A stretch of 64,000 bases of DNA from Carex sylvatica (lineage: Eukaryota > Streptophyta > Magnoliopsida > Poales > Cyperaceae). The notes beneath the pieces are model-generated. The model did no database searches and was not told where the DNA came from. It saw only the letters and a list, made by a program, of their open reading frames with translations. The translations under genes and the position numbers were made by a program. The stretch's first letter is position 1. Every line of letters begins with the position of its first letter. The stretch covers positions 1 to 64,000 of the forward strand of contig CAXKVR010000066.1 in NCBI GenBank assembly GCA_964058845.1, written 5' to 3'. Below, piece by piece: positions 26,101 to 37,563 of the stretch.

Positions 26101-26649
26101 AAGTTTTTCGGCCTCATGTTCGAATGAAATCGCCGACTCATCAATATCCATCTAGTAAAAAAAACAATTAGCTCTTTTCATTTAAACCTATAATTTTATT
26201 GTTAAAAATTACAGTTATACTTATATTATGTAATTTTGTATTTCTAGTAAAATAATTTAAAACTGTTTAAAAAAATAATTAAAAATATTGAATTACCGTT
26301 GTTGAGTTGTTGAGTTGTTGAGTTGAAACTTGAGAAATTTATAATCTGATTGTCTCTGGAATTATTGAAGCGCGCTTGATAATTTAACTTTGTTTTTGCT
26401 CAACTGTAAAAACAAACCACCTCTATAAATTTTCTTTTAGGAAATAACTGTTGGTGGATCCACATCATGATAGCCTTCTAATTTAAGAGATTTAAAATCG
26501 AGCAGCATAAATATTTTAATGATCACCGACTATATAGAATCCAGCTTTATTGTTTCCTTATTGAAGAATGGGCAATTAGGTCCAAATTTTTTTTTTCTCT
26601 AACCTCATATATGTGAGAATTAAAAAGATAGCCGTTAAAATTAGTACCC
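23133..26649 (-). mobile_element. Mutator-like element (MULE) with long TIRs and 8-bp TSD
   Basis: 3517 bp bounded by TIRs of at least 100 bp: left GGGTACCAATTTTAACAGCT, right (reverse complement) GGGTACTAATTTTAACGGCT, with similarity continuing through GAGGTAAGAAAAAAA/GAGGTTAGAGAAAAAA. Flanks carry the same 8 bases AAAATTAA (23125-23132 and 26650-26657). It contains a FAR1/MULE transposase on the minus strand. MULEs usually make 8-11 bp TSDs, so this fits. TIR divergence and coding decay suggest an old, inactive copy. Confidence 0.85.
23697..26151 (-). pseudogene. FAR1-related MULE transposase, decayed
   Basis: Exon 1 (26151-25009, 381 codons) is open: an N-terminal FAR1 DNA-binding domain (residues about 20-125), then the MULE catalytic region with FIMDCTYKTN, FIWAMNMF, VIMSDRQQAF and LLCMWHIEKN; the two Asp residues of the DDE core are visible. 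A donor GTACTG follows at 25008, and an acceptor TTTTGTAG precedes exon 2 at 24539, which reads GLLPLKEKFIGAWTDK and RASSRTEGAHAK. Exon 2 then has a one-base frameshift near 24408, a TAG near 24309, and a further frameshift near 23946 after the SWIM-like GLPCAHNM. The tail (23697-23948) is the lysine/arginine-rich C terminus. Domesticated FRS genes look similar, but the TIRs and lesions make a dead transposon more likely. Confidence 0.88.
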
Positions 26650-26657
26650 AAAATTAA

Positions 26658-26800
26658 TTAGCAAAAGAAACACAGGGTTTTAATATGGAAGTAATATGCA
26701 TGGAAAGGGTTTTGGACATGATGATATATATATAGGGGAAGGGTAAAAGGAGATCCGCACGAAACGGGAAGAGGAAAGAGGTATTTCTTGACTAATATTT
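26658..26800 (-). promoter_or_regulatory. Possible displaced leader/promoter of the MADS-box gene
   Basis: Across the MULE from the MADS start codon, minus strand, lies a CCCCTATATATATAT tract (about 26726-26742), roughly 70-80 bp before the insertion point. If the MULE is removed this TATA-like tract would sit about 90-100 bp upstream of the ATG, a normal plant spacing. This is inference from position only. Confidence 0.35.
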
Positions 26801-26870
26801 TTGGACATGCTTTTATTAATAGAAGCATATATTATATTTAGAAATAGTCAATACAGCATTTTTTTTGGAA

Positions 26871-27097
26871 AGCCAGTTTTGGTTGTTAAAAAAAAAACAA
26901 TTTTGGTTTAGTTAAAAAAAAAAGCCAGTTTTGGTTGGTAAAAAAAAAAAAAAAAGAACCCAGTTTTGATTTAGTAAAAAAGAAAAACCCAGTTTTGCAT
27001 GGTAAAAAAAAAAGTCAGTTTTAGTTGGTCAAGTAAAATAAAGCCAGTATTGGTTGGTAAATAAAAAATTATAAAAAATAAAAACAGTTTTGTTTCC
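26871..27097. repeat. Imperfect minisatellite
   Basis: Seven or eight copies of a 25-35 bp unit of the form GCCAGTTTTGGTTGGT followed by an A-run, with variable spacing. Confidence 0.75.
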
Positions 27098-27647
27098 GAA
27101 ATTTATTTAGTTACCACCCAAATAATTCAAAAATTAAAATATTACCATCGAAATTCAGTTCTTACCGACCAGACGTGCAAATTAGGCTGGTGCACCAACC
27201 AGACTAGCACACCAGCCCCATTCCAACTTGCCCACCAAATGTGGTTCTTTTTTTAAAGTTTTATTATGTTTTGTTTTGAAATTTTTTAATGCTAAATTTT
27301 ATTTTTTATTTTGTTTCATTTTATTTAAAATAGAATTATATGCTCGCATCAAATTATTAAAAAAAATGTAGAACATAAAACACACAAGTTTAATAAATAA
27401 AAGTTTCTATTAAATTTAACGTACCAATAAGTACAAATTGAACTACAACATAACTGACAAATTATACTACAACTGAACATAACAAACATCCCCTCTAAAA
27501 AGGTACAACTTGAATTGAAAATTAGAACTTCGCACATGATCGCATCTTGAGACATTTAATTTTCTTTTTGAGTGTTGCTCTGTTGGTCTAGTGTCCTTCT
27601 TGTCTTTCTTCTAAAATGTCCATCCACATGAGAATCCGGTTAAGTAG

Positions 27648-27803
27648 AATAAATTGAATGAAATTAGATTTCTATGCGTTGAGTGTTCAGCTCTCAAAAC
27701 AAAAGTGACCTCATAAAAAAAAATAGAAAAGACAATAAACAAGTGATTTTTTTTTAATTGCAACAACAATAACTAAACCTTTAGTCCAAAGCAAGTTGGA
27801 TAT
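27648..27803. repeat. 156-bp direct repeat, unit 1
   Basis: Begins AATAAATTGAATGAAATTAG and ends AAAGCAAGTTGGATAT. Unit 2 starts at 27804 and continues after the solo LTR (30466-30546). The part CAACAACAATAACTAAACC resembles a tail motif common in dispersed plant repeats. Confidence 0.85.
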
Positions 27804-27893
27804 AATAAATTGAATGAAATTAGATTTCTATGCGTTGAGTATTCAGCTCTCAAAACAAAAGTGACTTTATAGAAAAAAAATAGAAAAGACAAT

Positions 27894-30465
27894 TGTAACA
27901 CTGCCAAATATGCAAATGAAATTAATAATTGAAAATATTATACAAAATAGTTGAATGTGTTTTTCAATAAAATACATAGATTTCTTTCAATTGATTTGGC
28001 GACTAAATTGCAAAACTTGAAAACTGAAATGTTAAATTACAAAAATGAACGATTAAAAGATATATTAGTATCATTAAGGATGTCATTCATAAATGAGCCA
28101 CCTATGACAGATGGGACCCACGTGTTAGTACCTATTTTCATTTAGATTTCTCTCTCTCTCTACGTGGCAATGCTTCTTTGTTCCAGCGTGCCACATACAG
28201 CTCACTTAAGAGTTGCTTGCTCTATTACCCATCTAAACTCTCTCACACCTTTGAGTATATTTTGATTTGGAGCCTTGCTTGCTCTCTGTGCTAATTTTCT
28301 CTCTCTTGTCACGTGTGGCACAGGAATTGGTATACTTCTTCTATATTATTTAGTTACTCCTTTTTCAAGCACAATTTAGAGTTCTTGATTAAAACTGAAA
28401 TTCAGAAAGTTAAAGCTTGCTTTGGCTGTCAAATAAACAAAAAGGTTTATTGGATTATTTAGAACCGAAAAACTATATTTGTAGAAGATATAGAAAATCC
28501 ATATGTAATCTTATTCTTATATACTTGTACCTATACCAATTATGACGTGGATGTGGGTTTGAACCCAAACCCGGTACCAACCTCCAACTAGCACTATATT
28601 AGTATTTTATTGTTATGGTGATATTGAGGATGTTGTTCTGACCATGGTACCGATCAGTACCAGCAGGTCTTATCCATTATTCCGGTTCCAGGGATCTAAT
28701 TGTTAAAATAGAAGAATTGGAGGGGTTGACCTATTAAATTACCATAAGCTACTAATACAAAACTTGTCAGAAGTACTAAGTATATAATATTGAAGATGGA
28801 GAATGAAATCTTTGTTATTTCTTGATCGAGTTCAATTACACATTTACACTGTACATGGGTCTTATATAGATCACATCTCTAATGTAACTAGCAATGACAA
28901 AGAGCCTATTACAAGCAATTTATTTAAGTTGTACAAGGTCAGATATCTAAACTATCCTCTATTTAAAAGAACAAAGTTATGAAATTGAACCCGAGTCACG
29001 GTAAAAAGTTAATTGATGTAAATGAATTAAGGAAATGATTAGTTGTACATGATGCTTTTAATTAATAACGATTAACAAACACATGAATCAATTACTAAGT
29101 ATATATAAATGATTTTGTTAACAATAATTTTATAATTAGTAATTGAGGAAATATTATTATGTCATATATAGGTATTGGTTATTGTGAAGTGATACTTGAC
29201 GGGACCGTTCAGAACAATTAATATGCAATGACTGATCGTTCAATTTGCCCTATGATATCAGGTGCGAGGTTATTAGATTAGTCTGAGATTCATGACTAGG
29301 AATTAAATCGTAACTCGCTGTGCATTTTGAATATTTGATTGACTGCATTAATTGAACTGTTGCATCATATGCATAGCCCAATACAATTGAAACTGAATTA
29401 CATGTAAGTCTGTTGACTGTTATGTTGATATTGTTTATCGATTAGTTGATTCTTATTATAAATGATTGATTGAGACCACAGTGATTGAATTGATTGAATA
29501 TCAAATACTGTAATCCTTGAAACTCCATATAGTGGAGAAAAATGATTAATATATCGTAAAGTCTAGCTAGCTACTAGACTTTACTCCAGAACTCTTATGT
29601 GCATATGATGAATAACCCAAACTGAATCTAGTACCGGTTGGATAGGGGATATTGAATAAATGTGAATTGTGACTATAAGACTAATGAACTGTGGTAACTG
29701 TCTTATCATTGATTTTCTTTTCAATAATGACAATATTGTGATATTGATTTTTTATTGTTTCTGTTAATCAGGTGTCAGGATAGTTAGAACGGTATAAGCC
29801 CTAACACGACAGATATATGTTATAGTATCTATTAGTGTTACTAGACTAGAAATTGTAAAGTTAAGAAATCAAACGTTACCAGACTTATTGGTTGTAAAGA
29901 TTAGGTCACAAACGTTACCATACTTAAAGTATTAAAAGATTTTGACCCAAACCATTTATTCTGATAAGATTCTTAGAGTTCTGATTTATTCATGTAATTT
30001 TTGTTGTTCAATTAGATACTGTTATTGAGCATTTGCATTCGTCATTATGAAATGAACTGTTTGTTTCTTGTGCGGTGATTTCATTCTGAATATGAATTTT
30101 TTTCGAATCCAATAATCTGAGTGGCAATCAGCACTGAGAAATAAATTATTATTTCTCACTCATTTCTCCTTATGAGTTACAGGTTTATTATACGAAGATA
30201 AAGAGTGCTTCCAAGTTATATTTGACAGCAGGGCCACCTAGTGATATGTGATTTGGGTTCTTTTATCTGACATGGTGCATAGAGGATTTCTCTAGCATCA
30301 TCCACTATAAAATGTCAGGTAATTTCTTGTTAAATAAATTGAGATGTGACAAAAAATAATGGATGCTATTGGCAATGCATAAAAAGATCCAAGTCTTATA
30401 CTATAAATATTAAATGGTAAATAGACGTGGCGGAACTATCGCACCTCTGAATTGAGAATGTGACA
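27894..30465 (+). mobile_element. Diverged solo LTR related to the Tekay-like gypsy element
   Basis: 2572 bp, TGTAACAC ... ATGTGACA, with a perfect 5-bp TSD ACAAT (27889-27893 and 30466-30470). Its insertion splits unit 2 of the 156-bp direct repeat, whose intact unit 1 shows the sequence before insertion. Its interior aligns by eye with the gypsy LTR in the opposite orientation to the tandem array: TCAGGTGCG followed by AGGAATTAAAT near 29260, CTAGACTTTACTCC and ACCGGTTGGAT near 29575-29645, and CAGCACTGAGA followed by TTTCTCACTCATTTC near 30130-30170. No PBS or coding region follows, so it is a solo LTR left by LTR-LTR recombination. Confidence 0.85.
28740..28990 (-). repeat. Probable copia LTR fragment nested in the solo LTR
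   Basis: Minus strand contains TCTATATAAGACCCATGTAC followed by a leader-like stretch, similar in layout to plant copia LTR promoters. It interrupts the alignment between the solo LTR and its intact relatives at about this place. I could not define its ends or a TSD. Confidence 0.35.
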
Positions 30466-30546
30466 ACAATAAACAAGTCATATTTTCATTTTTTTTTTTT
30501 TTTGCAATTGCAACAACAATAACCAAATTTTTAGTTGAAAGCAAGT

Positions 30547-33500
30547 CATTTTTTCTTTTACATGCTTGATACAAGTGTAATAAAATTATTATAATAATTA
30601 AGAGATTTTCAAGAAAGTAGATTGGGTGTTAAGAGAAAAAAATTTCTCTCAATAATCTAATTGGTACTTTCAAAATAGCCGTCCTCTTTTGATATACGTA
30701 TGTTTGTAAGCAAACTTTTCAAACATTTTCTTTTTGTTTGAGAAAATGATCAAGATCTTGTCTTCTCTATCTGAATTTCAAACTTGAACTTCTCCACAGA
30801 AAAATTTATCTTTTACCACTAGATTAAATATTGGTTCAAAACCTTCATAAGTTTAATCTTAATAAAAAAATAATATTCAAATTTAATATCAAACGATAAT
30901 AGGAGATACATATATAAATTTATTTATTTTTTTACATGCATTTTTATATCCGTATGACTAATAAATTATTGATTAAATTTTTTATCAAATCAATGTAAAG
31001 TATGTCGTTCAATTAATATGGATAACATTGAACCAATATTATACAAGACCAGAAATGTTTAATTGGCATTCAACTTAGCAGGTCAGAAGTCAACAAGATC
31101 CGTACTTATAAATTACACAAATAGTGCTTTACAATTTTAGTATTATTTAATTTTTGCATAAATAGTAATAAATCAGACTTCAAATTAAATTGAATTCATA
31201 GAGCCCTATAGCCTAGTGAATCCAATTATCGTTCTGTATATATTATGGCTCACCTATGTTCTACTCAAATCTTAGAAAAGATTGATTAATTAGAATTTTA
31301 GCTAACTTGAATTGGAGCTAGATCAAAATGCTTTCAGCTAATTTCAATTATATATTCATGTTAGTTACTTCTAATAGATCAAATATAAACAGGAACATTA
31401 ATATTTTTTTGTTAAATATGTATCATTGTGATTTTCTTTTCTTATGTAATTACAAGCCTGTAGGCATTAATTCTATCCCATTGCTTTCGAATTATCCACC
31501 TGAAATTTAATTATTGTAAAGATCTAAAGTTAGTCCTCACATTAATATGTGTCATTATATTATATCAATCTATAAATTTTGGTAGGTGTGTTTTAGTATC
31601 ATCTAATAAGATAAGTCAAATTTTGAATTTTTTTCAAAATCGGGCAAATTGACTCAACTGAGGTCAACTTGAAATAATTCACGGTGCGGTATCCCTCTTA
31701 ATTAGTGGAAAGCTTTAAAATTTGTCTTTCTGAGATTCCATTTGGTTGGGATTATCATTTGTAAACAAAGTCAAAATTTGAGTAACAAAGAGGATGTAAA
31801 CTCTCTCGATCGGTAAGTTAGGTGGCCACTGTTGTTTGGAAATTTAAAGCCATGCACTGTTATTTGATTATATAGTTATAGTTATATTAAATATATTATT
31901 TCTAATGTGTCTGGTTTATAAATATTCAGACCACATTCCAACTAATAAATTTAAAATTATAATTTACTTTTTATCATTCTCAAATATTGATGATTAATTG
32001 AAAAGGCAAAAAATTATTGGCAAAGTCAAGCTGCATAACAACATGTCTTGTATGTAAGTCATACTGTAGAAATAAAATTCTCAAGTTCTCTAGAAAAATA
32101 TTAAATGTAATATTAGACATAGGAGTGTTAATGGCACATTTTTATCCATTTATCCGACCCATACCGTATTCAATAAAACGGGTATAAGATTTTTTTTTTT
32201 GTAAACTTATCGGGTACAAGTACGGATAAAGATCTTTTTGTAATCTAAACGTGTAATTAAGGATACGGGTAAAGCCTATTTTGTACCTGTTATCCTATCA
32301 AGTAATTATAAAAAAAAGTATATATATTAATGAGCAATGAATATTAGTTCTCCAATTATTCTTGATAATTATGTTACGCTTAATTAATAATTAAAACACG
32401 TAAATAAATTTCAACAAATTCTAATAAAATTTAGACCTTTAAGGCATGTATATATATTTGAAAAATGAATGTGTTTTAATGTATTATTTAGTAAATAATA
32501 AGTTTTATTATTATAATACTATTATCCGTTATTTATCTACTACTGTTTTGTTATCCGGCAATCATAATGGATAAGAGTAGGATATGAATAAAGATAAAGT
32601 ACGAATAAGAATAATTTATAATGGATATGGGTATGAAAATGCTTCCACTCAATTCTTACTGTACTCATTGACACATATCTAATTTAGATATTAAAATTGA
32701 ACGAATATTTCCACGAGTAACAAAGTCAAACGGAAGAAAAAAAATCATGCATTTAGTACAAAGTTATTTATAAGTAATGTATTTTTTTTTTATCCTTTTT
32801 TACCGTTAGACCTAGAATTTGTACTGATTATATGAATTAAAAAAAATTTAATTTTTTTATGCACACGCATTATATATCGGTATCAATGGTTTGAATTTAT
32901 CATCTGAAACTAATTAGATAAGTTTTTGGAGTTGTGTTCACTAAATTTTCTTGTTGATCACATGCTAGCATTGCTCTTAAATATGTATTTTCTTTTTATT
33001 TTTGAGTAAAATTGGAGGTCCAATTATTTTTAATATCCACTAGAAATTTTTCATTTGAATTTTGAATTTACGATCTCTTATTCGGAGGACATTGCATTTG
33101 CTATTAGATCAAAGTACTGATTATTTCTTAAACATTATATTTGAATCGCTACAAAATGTTTTCTCGCAATTCATTCACATAATCATTATATTTTATAAAC
33201 TAATACGAATTTCTTAAAACAAATTTGATCAGTCCAGTGCCTATTCGGGGATACCGGATACAGCAAGGAGAGCTAGTATTATTTGGTGCTTTGAGATTAG
33301 TTAAAAGTTAAAAGGACAGTCTGGATTCATATATTCTAAAAAAATTCCTTATTTGATACCACAGATCTGTGATATGAATTCTCCCCACTCTCTTGGATTT
33401 TGAAAAGTAATTTTGATTTAAAAGATCCAGATTAATTTGCTCTTGCAAAATTAATTTTGTTCCAGTCATTTTTGTTATTTTTAATGTGTAAATTTTTTTT

Positions 33501-34373
33501 ATTATGTACGAGATTATTTTTGTTATATTTATTATGTAAAAAAATATTTTTATTGTTCTTTATCTAAATATCAAATTAGTTAATAAATTTGAATCCGATA
33601 AACTATTTGAATCCACTCTCAAACAACTGTTCCTACTCCTTTGCATGTCTCCTTTAGCATTCCAAATCTTTTAGGAGATATTGTATACTCTAATTGACTA
33701 TTGTAATGGATATTAACATGTGTATGGAGTAGAATAAGAATGTTGTTAAGCTAATTTAAAATTTACTTAATTTAATTTTAAAACTCATTAAATTAATTTT
33801 AAATGAATAATTTGAACTGTTGAAATCTATATATCTACTTTATAAATTTATTATCAGTGATATATTTACATATAAAATTTATAAATTCTCAAACTAATTA
33901 GTAATAATTAAGTTAAGTTATAAAAAACAATAAATAATAAATTTATTAATATTAATTTATAATTTCTTTCACCGTTTGATTTTTTATACTAAAAAATTAA
34001 ACATTTTTTAAATTTACATAATTTTTTTTTGTAGATAATTAAAATTGTTCTTAATTATTCATTCCCGGCCGTAATGAATTCTAATCTTGTTTTTCTGTGA
34101 CACGTTTATTTTATATATCTTAAATTGACTCTCGAAAACAATTACAAATTGTGATGTGGTATTTCAAAAAAAAAAAAAAAATACAGCTAATTTAGCAAGC
34201 AATTGTTCTTGACATGCACTTGAAATCGCATTTGTCATAATATTTTTTTCATTTTTTTTGCAAGCGAGACAAATTATGTGGCTTATATAAAACTTTTGAT
34301 AAAAAATTAAGTCACATTTGACAAAATAAAAACAAAAACAAAAACAAATTAAGTCACAAATTAATACTTTGAG
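30547..34373. other. AT-rich intergenic DNA
   Basis: No gene or long repeat recognised in 3.8 kb. All open frames are short and of biased AT composition. A weak hAT-like pair of ends at 32125-32690 is listed separately. Confidence 0.5.
32125..32690. repeat. Degenerate hAT-like non-autonomous element
   Basis: Left GTGTTAATGGCACATTTTTA and right (reverse complement) GTGTCAATGAGTACAG resemble the plant hAT ends of the type GTGTCAATGGGTACC, and the interior holds several TATCCGTA/ATACGGGTA-like subterminal motifs in both orientations. No clean TSD was found. Confidence 0.4.
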
Positions 34374-34529
34374 CCCTTGAACAAGGGGTGCAAACGGATC
34401 AGATAATATCCGACTGTATTCAAATTCGTATCTAAATATTTGATATGAATATCCAATATCTAAAGATCAGTGCCGATACGGATACGGTTTTAATTTTTAA
34501 TTATCCATATCTAAATAGTAGATATATAC

Positions 34530-35313
34530 TAGTGTTGTAAATAACGGTATGCGGTCGTCGGACGGACGAGGTACCGCCAAGTGATTAATCAGTATGCAGC
34601 TGATTAATCGGAATTATGCAGACAGTTTAACATTTTTTTATTAAATTTATGTATATATATCATAATTTATTAAAAATAATTTATTTAACTCATTAAACTT
34701 ATCAATTAAACTTAATTTAACTTAATTTCATTATTATAACATGAAACTACACTTTTTTAATGCGTAAGCACTTTACACGTGTCAATAACACATTTATTTA
34801 ATAAAAAAATAAATTCAAGAGTTAAACTTTTTTCAAATACTAATAACATATTATGTGAAATATTAATTGGTAATTAGTTTATAATAACAACTTAGCTTCA
34901 TAAAATACTAATAACATATTACTAGAAATGAAACATTCTAACATAAAATCACTAAATTTAGTTTATAATAACAACTTAGTTTCATAAATGAATATGTCAT
35001 ACTAATTGAAAAAATATCAGTAATTAGTAAGAAAAATAAATGATGAATAAATAGAAGAAGAATTAATCAATTTTAAAGTAAGTAAGAAGAAAAAACATAT
35101 ATAAAAAATATTGAATGTATGTCCAAGCACAAACAAAATTACAATACATGATTTATAAAACTTATTATCACACACTATCACATAAAAAAAGTCAATTTGA
35201 AAAAAAAAATACTGAAATAAATTGAAATAAACGGGAATAAATGAAAATAATCGGCCGATTAAACGTTTTGCACCGCAAACATGCCTCCGTTAAAGACGTT
35301 TTTTACAACACTG
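34530..35313. mobile_element. hAT-type MITE with perfect TSD, nested
   Basis: 784 bp with ends TAGTGTTGTAAATAACG (left) and, reversed, CAGTGTTGTAAAAAACG (right), flanked by a perfect 8-bp TSD ATATATAC (34522-34529 and 35314-35321). GC-rich subterminal parts (GGTCGTCGGACGG; ATCGGCCGATTAA). No coding capacity. Confidence 0.88.
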
Positions 35314-35476
35314 ATATATACTATATAATTTAATGTATATTATGATAATATTTATGTATATATAGACGAATATCCGATATTTGATCCATATTCATGCGTA
35401 TCCATTTAATATACAATCCGTATCTATATCCAAAAAATAAAAACGAATATGAATATGGTTTTACCACTGTCCGATG

Positions 35477-37252
35477 GAATTTTTTTATAAATCATAATTA
35501 GAAAATTAAGTTTTACCAAATCAATATGATTATTTTTTTTTACAAAAAACTACAAAGACCGAACAACTAATTTTGTCCCAATTTTTTTTTCTTTTTTGGG
35601 ACCAAAATGCCAATTCGGTCCACACTTATTTCACAGTTTTTTCAACACGCGGCCACAAAAAAATCCAAAACACCCTAGACCTAATTGGCAATTTGGTCCC
35701 TTGTGGTTTTGAATTTTCTGTAGCCACTTGTTAGAAAAACTGTGATTTAAATTTTTGTTGAGTGTAATTTTGGTTTTTGTAGTGTAATTATTAATTGTAG
35801 AATTTTTTAGTTTACATGTACAGTAATTTACCGACATTTTTATTAATATTCAACTTAAAATACAAATTATCAAATTTAAAATATATATATTAAATCATTA
35901 TAGATAATTTCAATGATCTTTAAATAATAAATGAAAATGTAATATATTAAAAAAAATAAGCAAACGCATACAATAAATATATAGTAACTGCATTTTAAAT
36001 TTATGGCTGTTTAGAGAGCATGGACACCCCATCGATGTTTTGGCAATGAAACATTGATGCACTTCTGTTGTCGTTAAGCTGGGCACAAAGCATCGGTGCG
36101 TTATCGGTGTTTTTACACGGAAACATTATTTTTTTTTAAAACTTTAAATAGACATAACTGTGGCTAGGAAAGTTGAATTTGCACGTATAACCCCAAATTC
36201 GGAAAGAGGGGGATGAGACGGTCAGGACATATCCCCGGGCAATCGACGGAATCAGAATTGCAAGAAAACATCTTTTAGTGCTTTAAAAATTCAGTTCAAG
36301 TTGTCTATCAACGGTAAACATACAACGACCGGTATTAGAGATTATTCAAGAATTTCTCATATAATTATTTTAAAATATATTTACTATTTATTGTGTGTAT
36401 TTGCTTATTTTTTTAATGTATTACGATTTCATTTATTATTTAAATATCATTGAAATTCTCTATGATTGTTCAAGAGTAAAGCTAGGGTATGACATGCTCA
36501 CCAAGAAAGTTTGGTGAGCATAACTCCAAAAGTATATCAAATCGACGTCAAATGCCGAATCCAAACCGTTAAAATCCATGTACTTCATGAGTGATGCATA
36601 TACATGCAAAATTTTGAAAGTTTCGAGTTTATTTGCTACACGGTCAAGTGGTCAAAGAAATAATAAAAATTGAATATATAAAATAACTTATAAAATGTTC
36701 ATTTCTTTGACCACTTGACCGTGTAGCAAATAAACTCGTAACTTTCAAAATTTTGCATGTATATGCATCACTCATGAAGTACATGAATTTCAACGATTTG
36801 AATTCGGCGTATGGAATCGATCCGATAAACTTTTGGAGTTGTGCTCACCAAACTCTCTTGGTGAGCACATCACACCCTAGCTTTACTCGATTGTTCAATA
36901 TATGTACTTTCGGTCAGGGCGATTATTGAAATTATCTATGATTATACAAAGATCATAGCAATTATAGAAAAAGGATATTTAAAAAAAATGGACCGAAATG
37001 CCAATTTGACCCCAGCTGAAAAAACACTAGGGACCGAATTGGCATTTTGGTCCCAAAAAATAACATTTACACCAATAACCAAATCGTTTAGTACGAAAAT
37101 GTGTGAAATAAGTGGGGACCGAATTGCCAATTTGATCCCAAAATTTTTTTATAGGACCGAATTAGTTGTTCGGTCTTTGTTATTTTTGTCAAAAAATAAA
37201 ATAAATAATTGGTATAAACAAATTTTCTAATTATGGATTATAAAAAAAATTC
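35477..37252. mobile_element. Fold-back DNA element (MULE-like), nested
   Basis: 1776 bp including a later 415-bp MITE. Outer arms of over 150 bp are inverted copies: left GAATTTTTTTATAAATCATA and GACCGAACAACTAATT, right reversed GAATTTTTTTTATAATCCAT and GACCGAACAACTAATT. A second inverted pair lies inside (35905-36000 versus 36360-36465, AATTTCAATGATNTTTAAAT). Flanks TGTCCGATG and TGCCCGATC match at 7 of 9 positions, a probable 9-bp TSD inside the hAT MITE. The phrase GGACCGAATTGCCAATTTG recurs several times in both arms. Confidence 0.8.
36474..36888. mobile_element. Palindromic MITE with perfect 10-bp TSD, innermost
   Basis: 415 bp; the two halves form a near-perfect hairpin of about 200-bp arms (GAGTAAAGCTAGGGT ... 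reversed at the right end). Perfect TSD GATTGTTCAA at 36464-36473 and 36889-36898. A 9-10 bp TSD and long TIR are typical of Mutator-derived MITEs. Confidence 0.93.
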
Positions 37253-37275
37253 TGCCCGATCCGTTTGCACCCGTA

Positions 37276-37563
37276 CCTTTAATCTGCTTGGGGAGGAAGA
37301 AATAAAGAAATAGTCATAATTCATCACTTCTCTTCTCCTGAGATGCAAATTTCCTGAACCGGATAACTTTAAGCGCCAACAACACGCTGGTTCGTGGGCC
37401 CCAAGTAGGCATACTTTGCCGGTCTTTTATAGAACAAGTCTATCTAATGAAGGTTCTCTTCTCTCTCACTTACCTTACACTAACCGCTAAAACCCTAGTC
37501 GCCCCTTTATTTCATTAAACCCGAACTCCACCACATCTCTCTCCGTTGAACGCACTAGCCAAG
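37276..37563 (+). promoter_or_regulatory. Prohibitin promoter and 5' leader
   Basis: Contains a site II element TGGGCC (37395-37400) and a telo-box AAACCCTAG (37490-37498), a pairing common in plant genes for mitochondrial and translation components, plus a TATA-like TTTTATAG at 37425-37432. CT-rich leader up to the ATG. The transposon stack ends at the upstream edge of this region. Confidence 0.6.

Larger units (their letters stand above)
34382..37275. mobile_element. hAT-type MITE, outermost layer of a nested stack
   Basis: Ends CAAGGGGTGCAAACGGATC (left) and, reversed, ACGGGTGCAAACGGATC (right). Left and right flanks CCCTTGAA and CCTTTAAT match at 5 of 8 positions, a decayed 8-bp TSD. Subterminal ATATCCGATA-type motifs occur at both sides. 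Removing the two insertions at 34530-35321 and 35477-37261 leaves an element of roughly 320 bp, normal for hAT MITEs. Confidence 0.7.

Noticed and set aside
30341..30351. First candidate end of the solo LTR (GATGTGACA at 30343-30351)
   Set aside because: No TSD there; the later ATGTGACA at 30458-30465 is followed by ACAAT, matching the left flank, and the split direct repeat resumes exactly after it.
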